A stretch of DNA of 53,449 nt from Ruminococcaceae bacterium UBA6434 (GCA_002437245.1 DJOQ01000047.1:1-53449), one strand, 5' to 3'; positions 34,756 to 43,150 are shown, counted from the first letter of the stretch. Notes: generated by a model not told the origin, from the sequence alone. Made by a program: numbers and translations.

Positions 34756-34790
34756 CCGGCTCTTTACCGCCGAATACAGCAAAGAACCGG
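34756..34790 (-). terminator. Terminator between asp23-like gene and nusB
   Basis: CCGGCTCTTT (34756-34765) and AAAGAACCGG (34781-34790) form a 10-bp stem with one mismatch and a 15-nt loop. On the minus strand it is followed by TTTTTTATTAAATT. It lies 7 bp past the asp23-like stop and only 33 bp before the nusB start. Confidence 0.85.
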
Positions 34791-34796
34791 AAAACG

Positions 34797-35165
34797 TCAG
34801 TTTTTCAATTCGTTAGGTTCGCAGTAATCAACGCCCTGTACGCAAACATTTACCTTGCTCACAACTTTGCCGGTCATACTCTGCACGGCATTTTTGACGC
34901 TTTGCTGAACGGCAGTGCATACAGACTGAATATTAAATCCGCTCTTAATATTTATAAAAAGCTGAACTTTAATATCGTTGTCAAGGCTCCACACCTTAAC
35001 GGCGTGCGGCGCTTCGGAAAAATGCGTCTGCGTCAATAAATCCGCAGTGCGGCCCGAAAAGCTCCCGAAACCGTCTACATCCTTTACGGCGTTTGCGGCA
35101 ATAGATGCGATTACGTCATTTGAAATAACAACTCCGCCGCTCTCACGATTATCGTTATAACTCAT
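34797..35165 (-). CDS. Asp23/Gls24 family envelope stress-response protein
   Basis: The 122-aa protein belongs to the Asp23/Gls24 (YqhY/YloU) family, which is abundant in Firmicutes and linked to the membrane or envelope stress. B. subtilis YqhY has been tied to acetyl-CoA carboxylase control. It begins GGVVISNDVIASIAANAVKDVDGF and carries VQLFINIKSGFNIQSVCTAVQ in its second half. ATG 35165 follows AAAGGTGG. It has its own promoter (35223-35251) and terminator, so it can be expressed alone between spoIIIA and nusB. Confidence 0.93.
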   Translation of the reverse strand: MSYNDNRESGGVVISNDVIASIAANAVKDVDGFGSFSGRTADLLTQTHFSEAPHAVKVWSLDNDIKVQLFINIKSGFNIQSVCTAVQQSVKNAVQSMTGKVVSKVNVCVQGVDYCEPNELKN

Positions 35166-35222
35166 GTGGTTACCCACCTTTCGACATTGGAACAATTATA
35201 TTTCAATCGATTATTTGGTTTA

Positions 35223-35251
35223 AGTATAACACAAGCAATTAAAATAATCAA
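35223..35251 (-). promoter_or_regulatory. Promoter of the Asp23-like gene
   Basis: The minus-strand TTGATT (35246-35251) and TATACT (35223-35228) have a 17-bp spacer, about 57 bp upstream of the start. It may also supply the nusB operon by read-through. Confidence 0.8.
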
Positions 35252-35273
35252 TTAAAATATGTAGTCCCATGCC

Positions 35274-35816
35274 CTATTTTGCCTCAATAACGGTAACCTT
35301 TGACGAGGGTAAGCCGGACTTTGCCGTTACAATATCCACAATCTGCGTCAGAGATTCGTCGGTAAGATAACCCTTCTCAACCGTAACGGACGCGGACTCG
35401 CCGAGAGAGACGAGACATTTTCCGCCGAGTTTTGCCGTTATCAGATTTTCTATATCGCCCTCGTCGGTTATGTTTTTTGTAAGTCTTTGAAGTCCGTCCG
35501 ACGCTTTTTGTTTACTCTCGGAGTCGGCGTCGGAGCTGTTTATTACATCCTCAAACGCCGATTTCGCCTCATCGTGTGCGGACGTTCTTTTAAGCTTTGC
35601 TTCCGAGAACCAATCGCTCTCTGCGGACGCCGCGGTTCCGTTGACATACATGGCGTCGCCGAGATTTACGTTTATCGTTGTTGTCTCGCCCTCTGCCTTG
35701 CTCACACTTTTTGCCTCCGGCTTTGTGTAATACCAATTGACGAACATAGCCGTCCCGAGGGCAATTACAAGCCCCGTCAAAACAAGATGCTTTCTTTTTA
35801 TTGTAGCGCTCATCAT
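35274..35816 (-). CDS. spoIIIAH: Stage III sporulation protein AH
   Basis: SpoIIIAH is made in the mother cell and pairs with forespore SpoIIQ to form the channel across the two membranes. The 180-aa protein has a short cytoplasmic tail and one membrane anchor (about 8-27, HLVLTGLVIALGTAMFVNWY). A variable linker leads to the YscJ/FliF-like ring-building domain in the C-terminal half, with KQKASDGLQRLTKNITDEGDIENLI and SVTVEKGYLTDESLTQIVDIV. Its start overlaps the spoIIIAG stop. It is the last gene of the operon. Confidence 0.95.
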   Translation of the reverse strand: MMSATIKRKHLVLTGLVIALGTAMFVNWYYTKPEAKSVSKAEGETTTINVNLGDAMYVNGTAASAESDWFSEAKLKRTSAHDEAKSAFEDVINSSDADSESKQKASDGLQRLTKNITDEGDIENLITAKLGGKCLVSLGESASVTVEKGYLTDESLTQIVDIVTAKSGLPSSKVTVIEAK

Positions 35817-36352
35817 TTTGCCTCCGAATTTTTCATTTTTAATACTGTTATCTTATTTGAATCCACCGAGAGAGCCGCTCTTACGGCGGAGGTTATGCTG
35901 TTTTTCACGGCGGCATTGTCGCCGCCGTCGCATACTACTATCACTCCTCTGACCTCCGGCTCGGTGGTTTTAAGTACCACTCCGCTGTCTTCATCTGTCA
36001 GAACATACTTCTTCTCATAGGACTTTTCGGATGTTTTGTCTCCGTTTTTGGAATTTTCCTTTTCATCTTTTGCATACTGGGTCTGCACCGAAGTGTCAAG
36101 CGTTACCATAACCTGCACTCTGCCCGCTCCGTCCACAGAGGAAATAATGCTTTCGAGACGTTTTTCAAGCGTTTCTTCATATGACGATACGGTATCTTTT
36201 TTTTGCTCGCCTGTTTCCGTTTTCTCATATGAGCTTTTCGGGATAACCTCGGAGAGGACTATAAACACTATACCGAGAATTCCAGCCGTGACTATCAAAA
36301 GCAGTTTTTTATCCTTTTTCAGTTTCTCGGAAAGCTTTGGCATCTTTTTCAT
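35813..36352 (-). CDS. spoIIIAG: Stage III sporulation protein AG
   Basis: SpoIIIAG forms a large ring in the mother-cell membrane facing the intermembrane space. The 179-aa protein has a basic cytoplasmic start (KLSEKLKKDKK), one span (about 18-36, LLIVTAGILGIVFIVLSEV) and an acidic/Lys-rich linker. The ring domain includes LEKRLESIISSVDGAGRVQVMVTL and VRGVIVVCDGGDNAAVKNSI, which is the hallmark stretch. It overlaps both neighbours by 4 bp (ATGA). Confidence 0.95.
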   Translation of the reverse strand: MKKMPKLSEKLKKDKKLLLIVTAGILGIVFIVLSEVIPKSSYEKTETGEQKKDTVSSYEETLEKRLESIISSVDGAGRVQVMVTLDTSVQTQYAKDEKENSKNGDKTSEKSYEKKYVLTDEDSGVVLKTTEPEVRGVIVVCDGGDNAAVKNSITSAVRAALSVDSNKITVLKMKNSEAK

Positions 36353-36819
36353 TGTTCATCCCTTATTACTCTTATTATTTCCCGTGAAAACCCGGTGTAA
36401 TCCGCCACCGCGGATATGATCTCTTCGTCTGTCGGCGCGTCATACGGTACGGACAAACACACATTACTAATCTCTATGATATCGTCCGCCGTTTTATTCA
36501 TATCAAAGGTTATATCGTTATATTCTATCTCACGGGAAGAAAGCGCTTCGGCAAGGCTTATTTTAACGGCGCTTTCATATGCCGATATATTGTCGGCGGC
36601 GACTTCTTCCGCCTCGTCGCCGAAAACGGAAAAATCGGATTGCAAAAAAGCCTCTGCACCGTTTTTTGTTGCCGAGCCTATCAAAAAAAGCAAAAAAATC
36701 AAAGACAGCGCGGTACCTGCGGTCTTTTTGACATTGCCCTGCGGCAGCAAAATGCGAAACAGGGACATAATTACCGAAAAAACACATACAGACAAAAGCC
36801 AAAGTTTTACGTTGCTCAT
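36349..36819 (-). CDS. spoIIIAF: Stage III sporulation protein AF
   Basis: SpoIIIAF is a small membrane component of the SpoIIIA-SpoIIQ channel with a cytoplasmic ring-like domain. The 156-aa protein has two membrane spans near the N-terminus (about 5-22 and 34-51, joined by LLPQGNVKKTAGTAL). The soluble domain shows low conservation but keeps FSREIIRVI at the C-terminus. One base separates its ATG from the spoIIIAE stop. The assignment rests on topology, size and operon position. Confidence 0.92.
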   Translation of the reverse strand: MSNVKLWLLSVCVFSVIMSLFRILLPQGNVKKTAGTALSLIFLLFLIGSATKNGAEAFLQSDFSVFGDEAEEVAADNISAYESAVKISLAEALSSREIEYNDITFDMNKTADDIIEISNVCLSVPYDAPTDEEIISAVADYTGFSREIIRVIRDEQ

Positions 36820-36820
36820 T

Positions 36821-37951
36821 TTACGACCTCAATGATAAAATTATGCCCGTAGACAGTATAAAGACAACCGCCGAAAAGACTGTTATCGTATTGGTGAGAG
36901 ACAGAACTCCCGAAACGCCGTCGAGCACTTTTACCGCATTTTCTTCGCCGAGCAATCCGCAAAACGCGGAGCATATATTTACGGCTGTCATCCATAGCAG
37001 CATCTCGGTTATTGCGGGGATATTGACAGCCGCTATCGCAAATATACCGAACGCTCCCACGGTACTTTTGATAAGGTTCAGACTGCCGAGAACCGAGGTA
37101 TAAGCGTCGCCTATAGCACCGCCGACTATGGGTATGGTATTTCCGGCAAGCAGTTTGACCCCTTTAACGCTTACGCTGTCGGCGGAGGAAGCAAGATTGC
37201 CCTTTATTGTGACCAGGCCCACGAATACGGTTGACAAAACACCAAGGACAATCGAAATAATTTTTTTCAAAAGCGAGATTATTTTCGCGGAATTTACATT
37301 GTCCGAAACAGATGATAAAAGCGTAACCATCATAATAAGTCCGGTTAAAGGGACAAAAAATACAGATGAAAGCTGTGATACCGCTTCGGCTACCGCAAGT
37401 TCGAGCGCACTGTAAGAAGCCGAAGTCAGCGTCATACCGCTTGCGGCTACCGTCCCTGCGAAGACGGGAATATAGCCCTTCATAAAATCCGCCGTCAGCG
37501 CAACCGACGAAACCGCCGAAGAAAGTGTATTTGCCAAAGGGACGGTCAAAACGGAAACTATCAAAAAAGAACATACCGTGCCGACGGAATATTTTTCTGC
37601 GGTCTTTGACGGGGCGAAGCTGCCGACGGCCGCCGCAACAACCGCTATCGACAGCACAATACCGAGCGTTTTTACGGGTTCTTTCAGCTTACCCTTTGCA
37701 ATGTCTATAATACAGGTTATTATTTTTCTCGGCGAAGCGCTTATAAGCGAGTCATAATCTATGTTTTCAATACCCATTGACTCAAGTATTTCGCTTGTCC
37801 CGTCGCTTATTTCGACGGCAAACTCATCGGATATGATTTTTTCGTCGCCGCTGTTTGCGGCATACGAGACAATCGACAATAAACATATCACAGACAACAC
37901 AAAAACAAATGCGACAACAGTTTTTTTCACTTTCCGCAAAGGCTTACACAT
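36821..37951 (-). CDS. spoIIIAE: Stage III sporulation protein AE
   Basis: SpoIIIAE is the large polytopic membrane protein of the sporulation channel. The 376-aa protein has a signal-like first segment (about 10-31, ending SYAANSGDEK). A soluble part with ESMGIENIDYDSLI follows, then about six or seven hydrophobic spans including VPLANTLSSAVSSVALTADF and PIVGGAIGDAYTSVLGSLNL. I chose ATG 37951, which overlaps spoIIIAD by 25 bp and puts the signal segment at the N-terminus; longer reading frames upstream are just spoIIIAD read in another frame. Confidence 0.94.
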   Translation of the reverse strand: MCKPLRKVKKTVVAFVFVLSVICLLSIVSYAANSGDEKIISDEFAVEISDGTSEILESMGIENIDYDSLISASPRKIITCIIDIAKGKLKEPVKTLGIVLSIAVVAAAVGSFAPSKTAEKYSVGTVCSFLIVSVLTVPLANTLSSAVSSVALTADFMKGYIPVFAGTVAASGMTLTSASYSALELAVAEAVSQLSSVFFVPLTGLIMMVTLLSSVSDNVNSAKIISLLKKIISIVLGVLSTVFVGLVTIKGNLASSADSVSVKGVKLLAGNTIPIVGGAIGDAYTSVLGSLNLIKSTVGAFGIFAIAAVNIPAITEMLLWMTAVNICSAFCGLLGEENAVKVLDGVSGVLSLTNTITVFSAVVFILSTGIILSLRS

Positions 37952-38310
37952 AATTTGATTATTTCTCCGATCACAGGCAGTATCATACCTACTATTGTTA
38001 TTTTTCCTATAAGCTCCGCCGTCTTTGCAAGAGCCGTTTCCGAAGCGTCGCGGCATACGGAGGAGGAAATCTCCGTAACTGCCGACACACCGGCTATTTT
38101 TACCATAAGCTTTAAACTTTCGGTATTTATTTCCGCATCGCCGAGACTTTCGCCGATTTTATCATAGAGCACGGAAAACGCCGCAACAGCCGAAAAAAGC
38201 ACGGTCAAAAGGACTGCTATACGAAGCAAAAACGAATATTCCGGACGAAGCTGTTTTATAACGACTATCGATAAAACGCCGGTCAGAATTATGAGTATCA
38301 GCTTAATCAT
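37927..38310 (-). CDS. spoIIIAD: Stage III sporulation protein AD
   Basis: SpoIIIAD is a polytopic membrane protein of the SpoIIIA complex. The 127-aa protein has about four hydrophobic segments. The family signature EINTESLKLMVKIAGVSAVTE sits in the middle, and the ending is VGMILPVIGEIIKLCVSLC. It overlaps spoIIIAC by 4 bp and spoIIIAE by 25 bp. Confidence 0.95.
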   Translation of the reverse strand: MIKLILIILTGVLSIVVIKQLRPEYSFLLRIAVLLTVLFSAVAAFSVLYDKIGESLGDAEINTESLKLMVKIAGVSAVTEISSSVCRDASETALAKTAELIGKITIVGMILPVIGEIIKLCVSLCGK

Positions 38311-38501
38311 ATGTCAAATGTCGAATCTATTATGCTGCGAAGATCGCCTATTCCCGGCAACAGCATCATAACTATTACAACTATTCCGGCAATAACCGTC
38401 AAAGTTGCGTATTCCTCGCGCCCCGAACGCGACAGCACTTGATAGAGCACAGCCACGATTATCCCGATTGCGGCAATTTTAAAAATAAAATCAACTTCCA
38501 T
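38307..38501 (-). CDS. spoIIIAC: Stage III sporulation protein AC
   Basis: SpoIIIAC is a 64-aa membrane protein with two spans (about 5-21 and 34-50) joined by the polar SRSGREEYATL loop. The beginning FIFKIAAIGIIVAVLYQVLS and its size match the family closely. It lies 12 bp downstream of spoIIIAB. It belongs to the channel base, but its precise role is unknown. Confidence 0.95.
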   Translation of the reverse strand: MEVDFIFKIAAIGIIVAVLYQVLSRSGREEYATLTVIAGIVVIVMMLLPGIGDLRSIIDSTFDI

Positions 38502-38513
38502 ACTTCCTCCGTT

Positions 38514-39020
38514 TTAAAACAGAACTATCACGGCAAGCGCACCGAAAAGTACGCCGAGCGAGCCGTAAACACGCGGCGCACCCACGGCTCTTTCGTGAAG
38601 TTCCTTTTGCCTGAGTTCAAAATATGATATATACGTATCGCAGTTTTCAAGTTCGCTCTGCTTATCCGCCGAGCCGAAGGTATCGGAAAAAGCCTTCAGC
38701 TTTTCAAGGCAGTCCTGCGGCAAACACGTATCGGATTTGTTTTTATCAATCGCGTTTTTCCACGACGACGAAAAGCTTTCGCCCTGACTAAAATGTTCTC
38801 TCGCATCCTTTATAAAAAACATATTTTTATATTCGGACTCAAGAAGGCTGTCTAATATCTTGTCGGCAGGAGTCGATACATACGATATCAGAGTCCTTAT
38901 GTACTTTAGCATTGAGATTACCGAATACGCCTCCCTGTCGCTCGCTTTTATTGTCATCGCCTTGTTTATCCCTGCAAGGCTCAGAGCCGCAAATATCATC
39001 ACAAGACCCACAGTTTTCAT
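38514..39020 (-). CDS. spoIIIAB: Stage III sporulation protein AB
   Basis: SpoIIIAB resembles the type II secretion component GspF and sits at the base of the channel beside the ATPase. The 168-aa protein has an N-terminal span (about 3-18, TVGLVMIFAALSLAGI). The conserved helical segment SMLKYIRTLISYVSTPADKI follows, and a C-terminal span ends VYGSLGVLFGALAVIVLF. ATG 39020, with GGAGCGGAAG upstream, fits the family start; a TTG at 39041 is the alternative. The first 182 bp also lie inside the spoIIIAA reading frame. Confidence 0.94.
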   Translation of the reverse strand: MKTVGLVMIFAALSLAGINKAMTIKASDREAYSVISMLKYIRTLISYVSTPADKILDSLLESEYKNMFFIKDAREHFSQGESFSSSWKNAIDKNKSDTCLPQDCLEKLKAFSDTFGSADKQSELENCDTYISYFELRQKELHERAVGAPRVYGSLGVLFGALAVIVLF

Positions 39021-39954
39021 AATCTTCCGCTCCGAAGTCAAATATTTCCTTTATCTTTCCTATATTCTTACCTGTATCCAAAAATACGGCGGCATCGATA
39101 AGTCCGCTGTCCAAAAGCTTCTGCGTGCCGTGCCGCAGATAGAGCTCGTTAAGGCTTGAGGCGTGCGCGGTAACGATAAATTTAACTCCGCAGGCAATGC
39201 CGTTTAATACCTCGTTTGCCTCACTTTCGCTTCCCAGCTCGTCACAAAATATAATATCGGGGGACAAAGTCCTCACCGCGGTCATTATTCCGTACGGTTT
39301 CGGATAAAAAGAGAGAATGTCGGCGTTAAAACACTCCGAGTTTTTAAGGCACGAGAGCTCGCCGCGTTCGTCAATGACGGCACATTTGTAAAAACCGCCG
39401 ATAAGTCCGTCCGAAAACTTACGCACAAGGTCTTTTAAGACCGTTGTTTTACCCGACATCGGCGCGCCGGCAACAATAATGCTGCGCGGTCCGTTCGGAA
39501 AAAGTCTGTCTGATAATTCGTCGGAACAGCCTTTGATTTCACGCGCCGCTCTGATATTTACGGACGAGAGATCGCGTATTGCCGTAACAGCTCCGTTTTG
39601 TATAACGGCGGTTCCGCAAATGCCGACGCGGCAGCCGCCTTTCAGCGTTATAAACCCGTTTACAAGGTCGCTTTGGTGGCTGTATACGGAATATCCGCAC
39701 ATTTTTGTAACCATATCCGAAATTTCGTTGACCGTTACAACGGGAAGATTATCCGAACAGATAAAGCTCATTCTTCCGCCCGAAGTTATAAACGCACAGC
39801 CGTTTCTCGTAACTATTGACACGGGTTTATCGGCTCTGAGACGTATTTCGGTTATCTCATCGCAGACATTCGGCGGCAGTTTCAGAAAAAACGCTCTTAT
39901 ACGCGGCGGTAAATAGTAAAAAATATCACTGAGAAAATCTTTTTCGCTTTCCAT
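38839..39954 (-). CDS. spoIIIAA: Stage III sporulation protein AA (ATPase)
   Basis: SpoIIIAA is the cytoplasmic secretion-type ATPase that powers the mother-cell to forespore channel. The 371-aa protein begins FLSDIFYYLPPRIRAFF and includes ITEIRLRADKPVSIV and GCRVGICGTAV. Walker A is VAGAPMSGKTTVLKDLVR (about 160-177), Walker B is DIIFCDELGSESEA, and there is FIVTAHASS. The recognisable domain ends near GKNIGKIKEIFDF (about 300-310). The last 60 residues are a Cys-rich tail read from the spoIIIAB coding region in another frame, unlike the usual length of about 300-330 aa. GAGGTGA precedes the ATG. I could not find a convincing sigma-E promoter. Confidence 0.95.
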   Translation of the reverse strand: MESEKDFLSDIFYYLPPRIRAFFLKLPPNVCDEITEIRLRADKPVSIVTRNGCAFITSGGRMSFICSDNLPVVTVNEISDMVTKMCGYSVYSHQSDLVNGFITLKGGCRVGICGTAVIQNGAVTAIRDLSSVNIRAAREIKGCSDELSDRLFPNGPRSIIVAGAPMSGKTTVLKDLVRKFSDGLIGGFYKCAVIDERGELSCLKNSECFNADILSFYPKPYGIMTAVRTLSPDIIFCDELGSESEANEVLNGIACGVKFIVTAHASSLNELYLRHGTQKLLDSGLIDAAVFLDTGKNIGKIKEIFDFGAEDYENCGSCDDICGSEPCRDKQGDDNKSERQGGVFGNLNAKVHKDSDIVCIDSCRQDIRQPS

Positions 39955-40009
39955 TGTTTTTCACCTCGGTTTATATATATGTTACTTGTCCGCGAGTAGA
40001 ACTAAATTC

Positions 40010-40038
40010 TTGAAACAGACAGAGCAATGTGGTATACT
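40010..40038 (+). promoter_or_regulatory. Promoter of the yfhO-like gene
   Basis: TTGAAA (40010-40015) and TATACT (40033-40038) have a 17-bp spacer, about 60 bp upstream of the start. It is in the divergent gap with spoIIIAA. Confidence 0.8.
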
Positions 40039-40099
40039 GAGGTAAAAATTCACCTATGATACACAAGGCAACAAATAATTAAACAAAGGAATAACCGAA

Positions 40100-43009
40100 A
40101 TGAGCAAAACTAAGGTCAAAAATAAAAAAGAAACCAAATTTTCACTCTTTCTGAAAAACAACAAATATATTTTGATAGCGGCGCTGATTGCCTTTGCCGT
40201 AATGCAGCTTGTTTACTTCTGCTTCAGCCTTATTCCCTACGGCGATATGACAATACTCAGAATGGACCTCTACCACCAATACGGTCCGCTGTTTGCCGAG
40301 CTGTACGACAGAATTACAAGCGGAGAATCGCTTATCTACTCGTGGAATTCCGGTCTCGGAAGCAGCTTCCTCGGCAATTTCTATAACTATCTTTCAAGCC
40401 CGGTTACAATACTCATTCTCTTTTTCGGTCATAAAAACATTCCCGAAGCCATAGCGGCTATGATAGCGGTAAAAGCCATGCTCTCGGCAGGCTCTTTTAC
40501 CTACTATATTAAAAAATCCCTCGGCAGGCACGACCCGACATCGGCGGCATTCGGTATTTTATATGCTTTCTGCGGCTATTTTGTGGCGTATTACTGGAAT
40601 CTTATGTGGCTTGACGCCATGGTGCTGTTCCCCATAATCCTGCTCGGAATCGAGAGGATAATAAACAAGGGCAAGCCCGCTCTTTACTGCGTTTCGCTCG
40701 CCCTGATGTTCTTTGCCAACTACTATATGGCATATATGATATGTATTTTTGCCGTTTTGTACTTTCTCACATACTATTTTGCAAATTACTCGATTGAGCA
40801 AAAATTCGACAGAACCTTAAGCAAAAAAGCTCCTCTTACAAAGCGACTTTCGAATTCGCTGTTTTGGAGTTCCGGAGTTAAATTTGCCTTTTATTCAATA
40901 GTCGCCGTACTGCTTGCGGCATTTGTGGTTGTTCCCCTTATATCAATTCTCTCAGACAGCTCCGCAACTTCAAGCGGCGCTCCCACCGAATACAAAAAAT
41001 ATTTCAGCACATTTGATTTCCTCGCAAACCATCTCGCGAGCTCGGAGCCCACAATAAGAAGCAGCGGCAGCGACGTTTTACCGAATGTTTACTGCGGCGT
41101 GCTTACTCTGCTTTTGGTTCCGCTGTTTTTGTTCTGCAAAAAAATCAAGGCTCGTGAAAAGATTTCGTACGTCTGCCTTTTGGGTGTGCTTTATTTAAGC
41201 TTTAATATAAATTATCTCAACTTTGTATGGCACGGCTTCCACTTCCCCAACGACCTCCCGTACAGATTTTCGTTTATGTACTCGTTTATTCTGCTCGTTA
41301 TGGCATACAAGGCGCTCATACACATAAAGGACTTTTCGGGCAAAGAAATATTGGCGTCGGGGCTCGGATTTGCTCTGTTCCTTGTTCTTGTTGAAAAAAT
41401 CACATCTAAAAATATCGGCGATATGTCGCTCGGGCTCAGCATAATATTCGGCGTAGGTTATGTTCTTATATTGAGACTGCTCAAAGACAAAAAATTTCAA
41501 GCGTCGGCGGTTTCCATATTGCTTTTGTGCACCGTGACGTCGGAAATAGCTCTCGGCAACACAAATCACTATTCAATGAATCAGAACAAGACCAATTACA
41601 CAAGTGATTACGATGATTTTAAGACGCTGAAAAAGGAGCTTGACGACTACGACGGCAACGGATTTTACCGTATGGAGCTTACAAGCCTGCGCACAAGAAT
41701 GGATCCTTGCTGGTACGATTACAACGGCGTTTCGGTATTTTCGTCAATGGCATACGAGAGCGTATCGAATATGCAGCAGGAGCTCGGTATGTTCGGAAAT
41801 TACATCAACAGCTACACATACAATCCGCAGACGCCCGTATATAACGCGATGTTCGGTCTTAAATACCTTGTGGATAACTGCGGATATTATTTAAACGACG
41901 AGCTTTATTCAAGCCTTATGCAAAACGGCAAATTCACGGCATACAAAAACAATTACGCCCTGCCCATAGCCTTTGCGGTAAACAACGGTGTTGCCTCTTG
42001 GTCAAGCAAAGACGCCATAAATCCGTTTGAAGCGCAAAACAGCTGGTTTGAAAACGCGACGGGCATTTCAAATGTACTGACACAGGTAAATATAAACGAT
42101 GTAACGTACAGCAATCTTAACGCATTCTCGGATATGCAGTTATCGGCAGGCATACTCGCTTATAACAAAAAGACATCCGGCGCTTCGGCAAGCTTTACGG
42201 CAGAGATAGTGCCGCAAAGCACCGCAAACGTATATGTATATGTAAAATCTTCGGTAAGTGACAATGCAACAATCACGGCGGATGGATTTTCAAAGACATT
42301 TGACGCCGACGACGGATATATAATCGACCTCGGCGAGCGCACCCCGGACGATACCATTTACGTGGACGTACCGATAAAATCCTCCGCAGCCGACAGCGGA
42401 ACCTTATCTTTCTACGTTTACTCACTTGATATGGACAAATTCAAGGAGGGATACGAAAAGCTTTCGGGAAGCGGTGAGCTAAAAATCACCTCTTATAACG
42501 ACACGGAAATATTCGGCGACATAACCGTTAATGACGGTGAAATGGTATATACCTCCATCCCCTACGACACAAACTGGGAGGTTTATGTTGACGGCGTTAA
42601 AGTGAAGTCCAAAGATATTGTCAAGATTTCTGACAGTCTTTTGGGATTTTATACCGACCCCGGCGAACACGAAATTTACTTCCGCTACTATTCTTACGGA
42701 CTTAAAAACGGCGCGATAATATCGATAATCACCATTATCATCGCCACTGTTTTGATAATAATGAAGCGCCGCGGACTGTTGTTTTACAAGAAGAAAAAAC
42801 AGGACAAGTGGCTGATGCTGCGTTCCGAAAAAGCTCCGATAACCGAAAATGTTTATAAGGAGATTTCGGTTTCTTCCGCGCAGAGCGCAGAGCCCGTACG
42901 GCAGGCTGCCGATGAAGAGCCGTCGGTGCAGGAAACGGAGTCCTCGGACGAAAAGAAGGAAGTGCGGGAAGATGATTCCGACACAGCGCCGCACGAAGAT
43001 AACGAATAA
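40100..43009 (+). CDS. YfhO-family polytopic membrane protein (GT-C-like)
   Basis: YfhO proteins are large Firmicutes membrane proteins implicated in glycosylating cell-wall polymers such as lipoteichoic acid (known for B. subtilis YfhO); the substrate here is unknown. The 969-aa protein has a basic tail, then about a dozen spans. The first extracellular loop shows GDMTILRMDLYHQYGPLFAEL with the acidic residues typical of GT-C enzymes, then LGSSFLGNFYNYLSSP. A long extracellular domain (about 490-850) ends with an Ig-like YTSIPYDTNWEVYVDG. One final span (about 870-890) follows, and an acidic Glu/Asp-rich cytoplasmic tail. It is monocistronic with its own promoter and terminator. Confidence 0.9.
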   Translation: MSKTKVKNKKETKFSLFLKNNKYILIAALIAFAVMQLVYFCFSLIPYGDMTILRMDLYHQYGPLFAELYDRITSGESLIYSWNSGLGSSFLGNFYNYLSSPVTILILFFGHKNIPEAIAAMIAVKAMLSAGSFTYYIKKSLGRHDPTSAAFGILYAFCGYFVAYYWNLMWLDAMVLFPIILLGIERIINKGKPALYCVSLALMFFANYYMAYMICIFAVLYFLTYYFANYSIEQKFDRTLSKKAPLTKRLSNSLFWSSGVKFAFYSIVAVLLAAFVVVPLISILSDSSATSSGAPTEYKKYFSTFDFLANHLASSEPTIRSSGSDVLPNVYCGVLTLLLVPLFLFCKKIKAREKISYVCLLGVLYLSFNINYLNFVWHGFHFPNDLPYRFSFMYSFILLVMAYKALIHIKDFSGKEILASGLGFALFLVLVEKITSKNIGDMSLGLSIIFGVGYVLILRLLKDKKFQASAVSILLLCTVTSEIALGNTNHYSMNQNKTNYTSDYDDFKTLKKELDDYDGNGFYRMELTSLRTRMDPCWYDYNGVSVFSSMAYESVSNMQQELGMFGNYINSYTYNPQTPVYNAMFGLKYLVDNCGYYLNDELYSSLMQNGKFTAYKNNYALPIAFAVNNGVASWSSKDAINPFEAQNSWFENATGISNVLTQVNINDVTYSNLNAFSDMQLSAGILAYNKKTSGASASFTAEIVPQSTANVYVYVKSSVSDNATITADGFSKTFDADDGYIIDLGERTPDDTIYVDVPIKSSAADSGTLSFYVYSLDMDKFKEGYEKLSGSGELKITSYNDTEIFGDITVNDGEMVYTSIPYDTNWEVYVDGVKVKSKDIVKISDSLLGFYTDPGEHEIYFRYYSYGLKNGAIISIITIIIATVLIIMKRRGLLFYKKKKQDKWLMLRSEKAPITENVYKEISVSSAQSAEPVRQAADEEPSVQETESSDEKKEVREDDSDTAPHEDNE

Positions 43010-43062
43010 AAAGCATTACCGTAACCCGTTTCAGAGATTTTGAGTGAAGAACCACACAGACA

Positions 43063-43100
43063 AACCCCGATGAGCTGCAAAAACAGTCCTCATCGGGGTT
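43063..43100 (+). terminator. Terminator of the yfhO-like gene
   Basis: AACCCCGATGA (43063-43073) and TCATCGGGGTT (43090-43100) form a perfect 11-bp stem, followed by ATATTTTTCTT. Confidence 0.9.
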
Positions 43101-43109
43101 ATATTTTTC

Positions 43110-43150
43110 TTGTAAAGGCGTTTGACAAATCACGCATTTTACAATACCAT
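43110..43150 (+). promoter_or_regulatory. birA promoter with a BirA-like dyad
   Basis: TTGACA (43122-43127) and TACCAT (43145-43150) have a 17-bp spacer, about 32 bp before birA. The promoter lies inside the dyad TTGTAAA (43110-43116) ... TTTACAA (43138-43144), 21 bp apart. E. coli bioO has the same half-sites 20 bp apart, which suggests autoregulation by BirA. Confidence 0.6.

Noticed and set aside
37951..38056. A longer N-terminus for SpoIIIAE
   Set aside because: The extra 35 residues are spoIIIAD read in another frame and would bury the signal-like first segment; ATG 37951 fits the family.
39955..40000. A sigma-E promoter for spoIIIA
   Set aside because: CATATATAT on the minus strand resembles a sigma-E -10, but I could not find a -35 at the right distance, so it is not listed.
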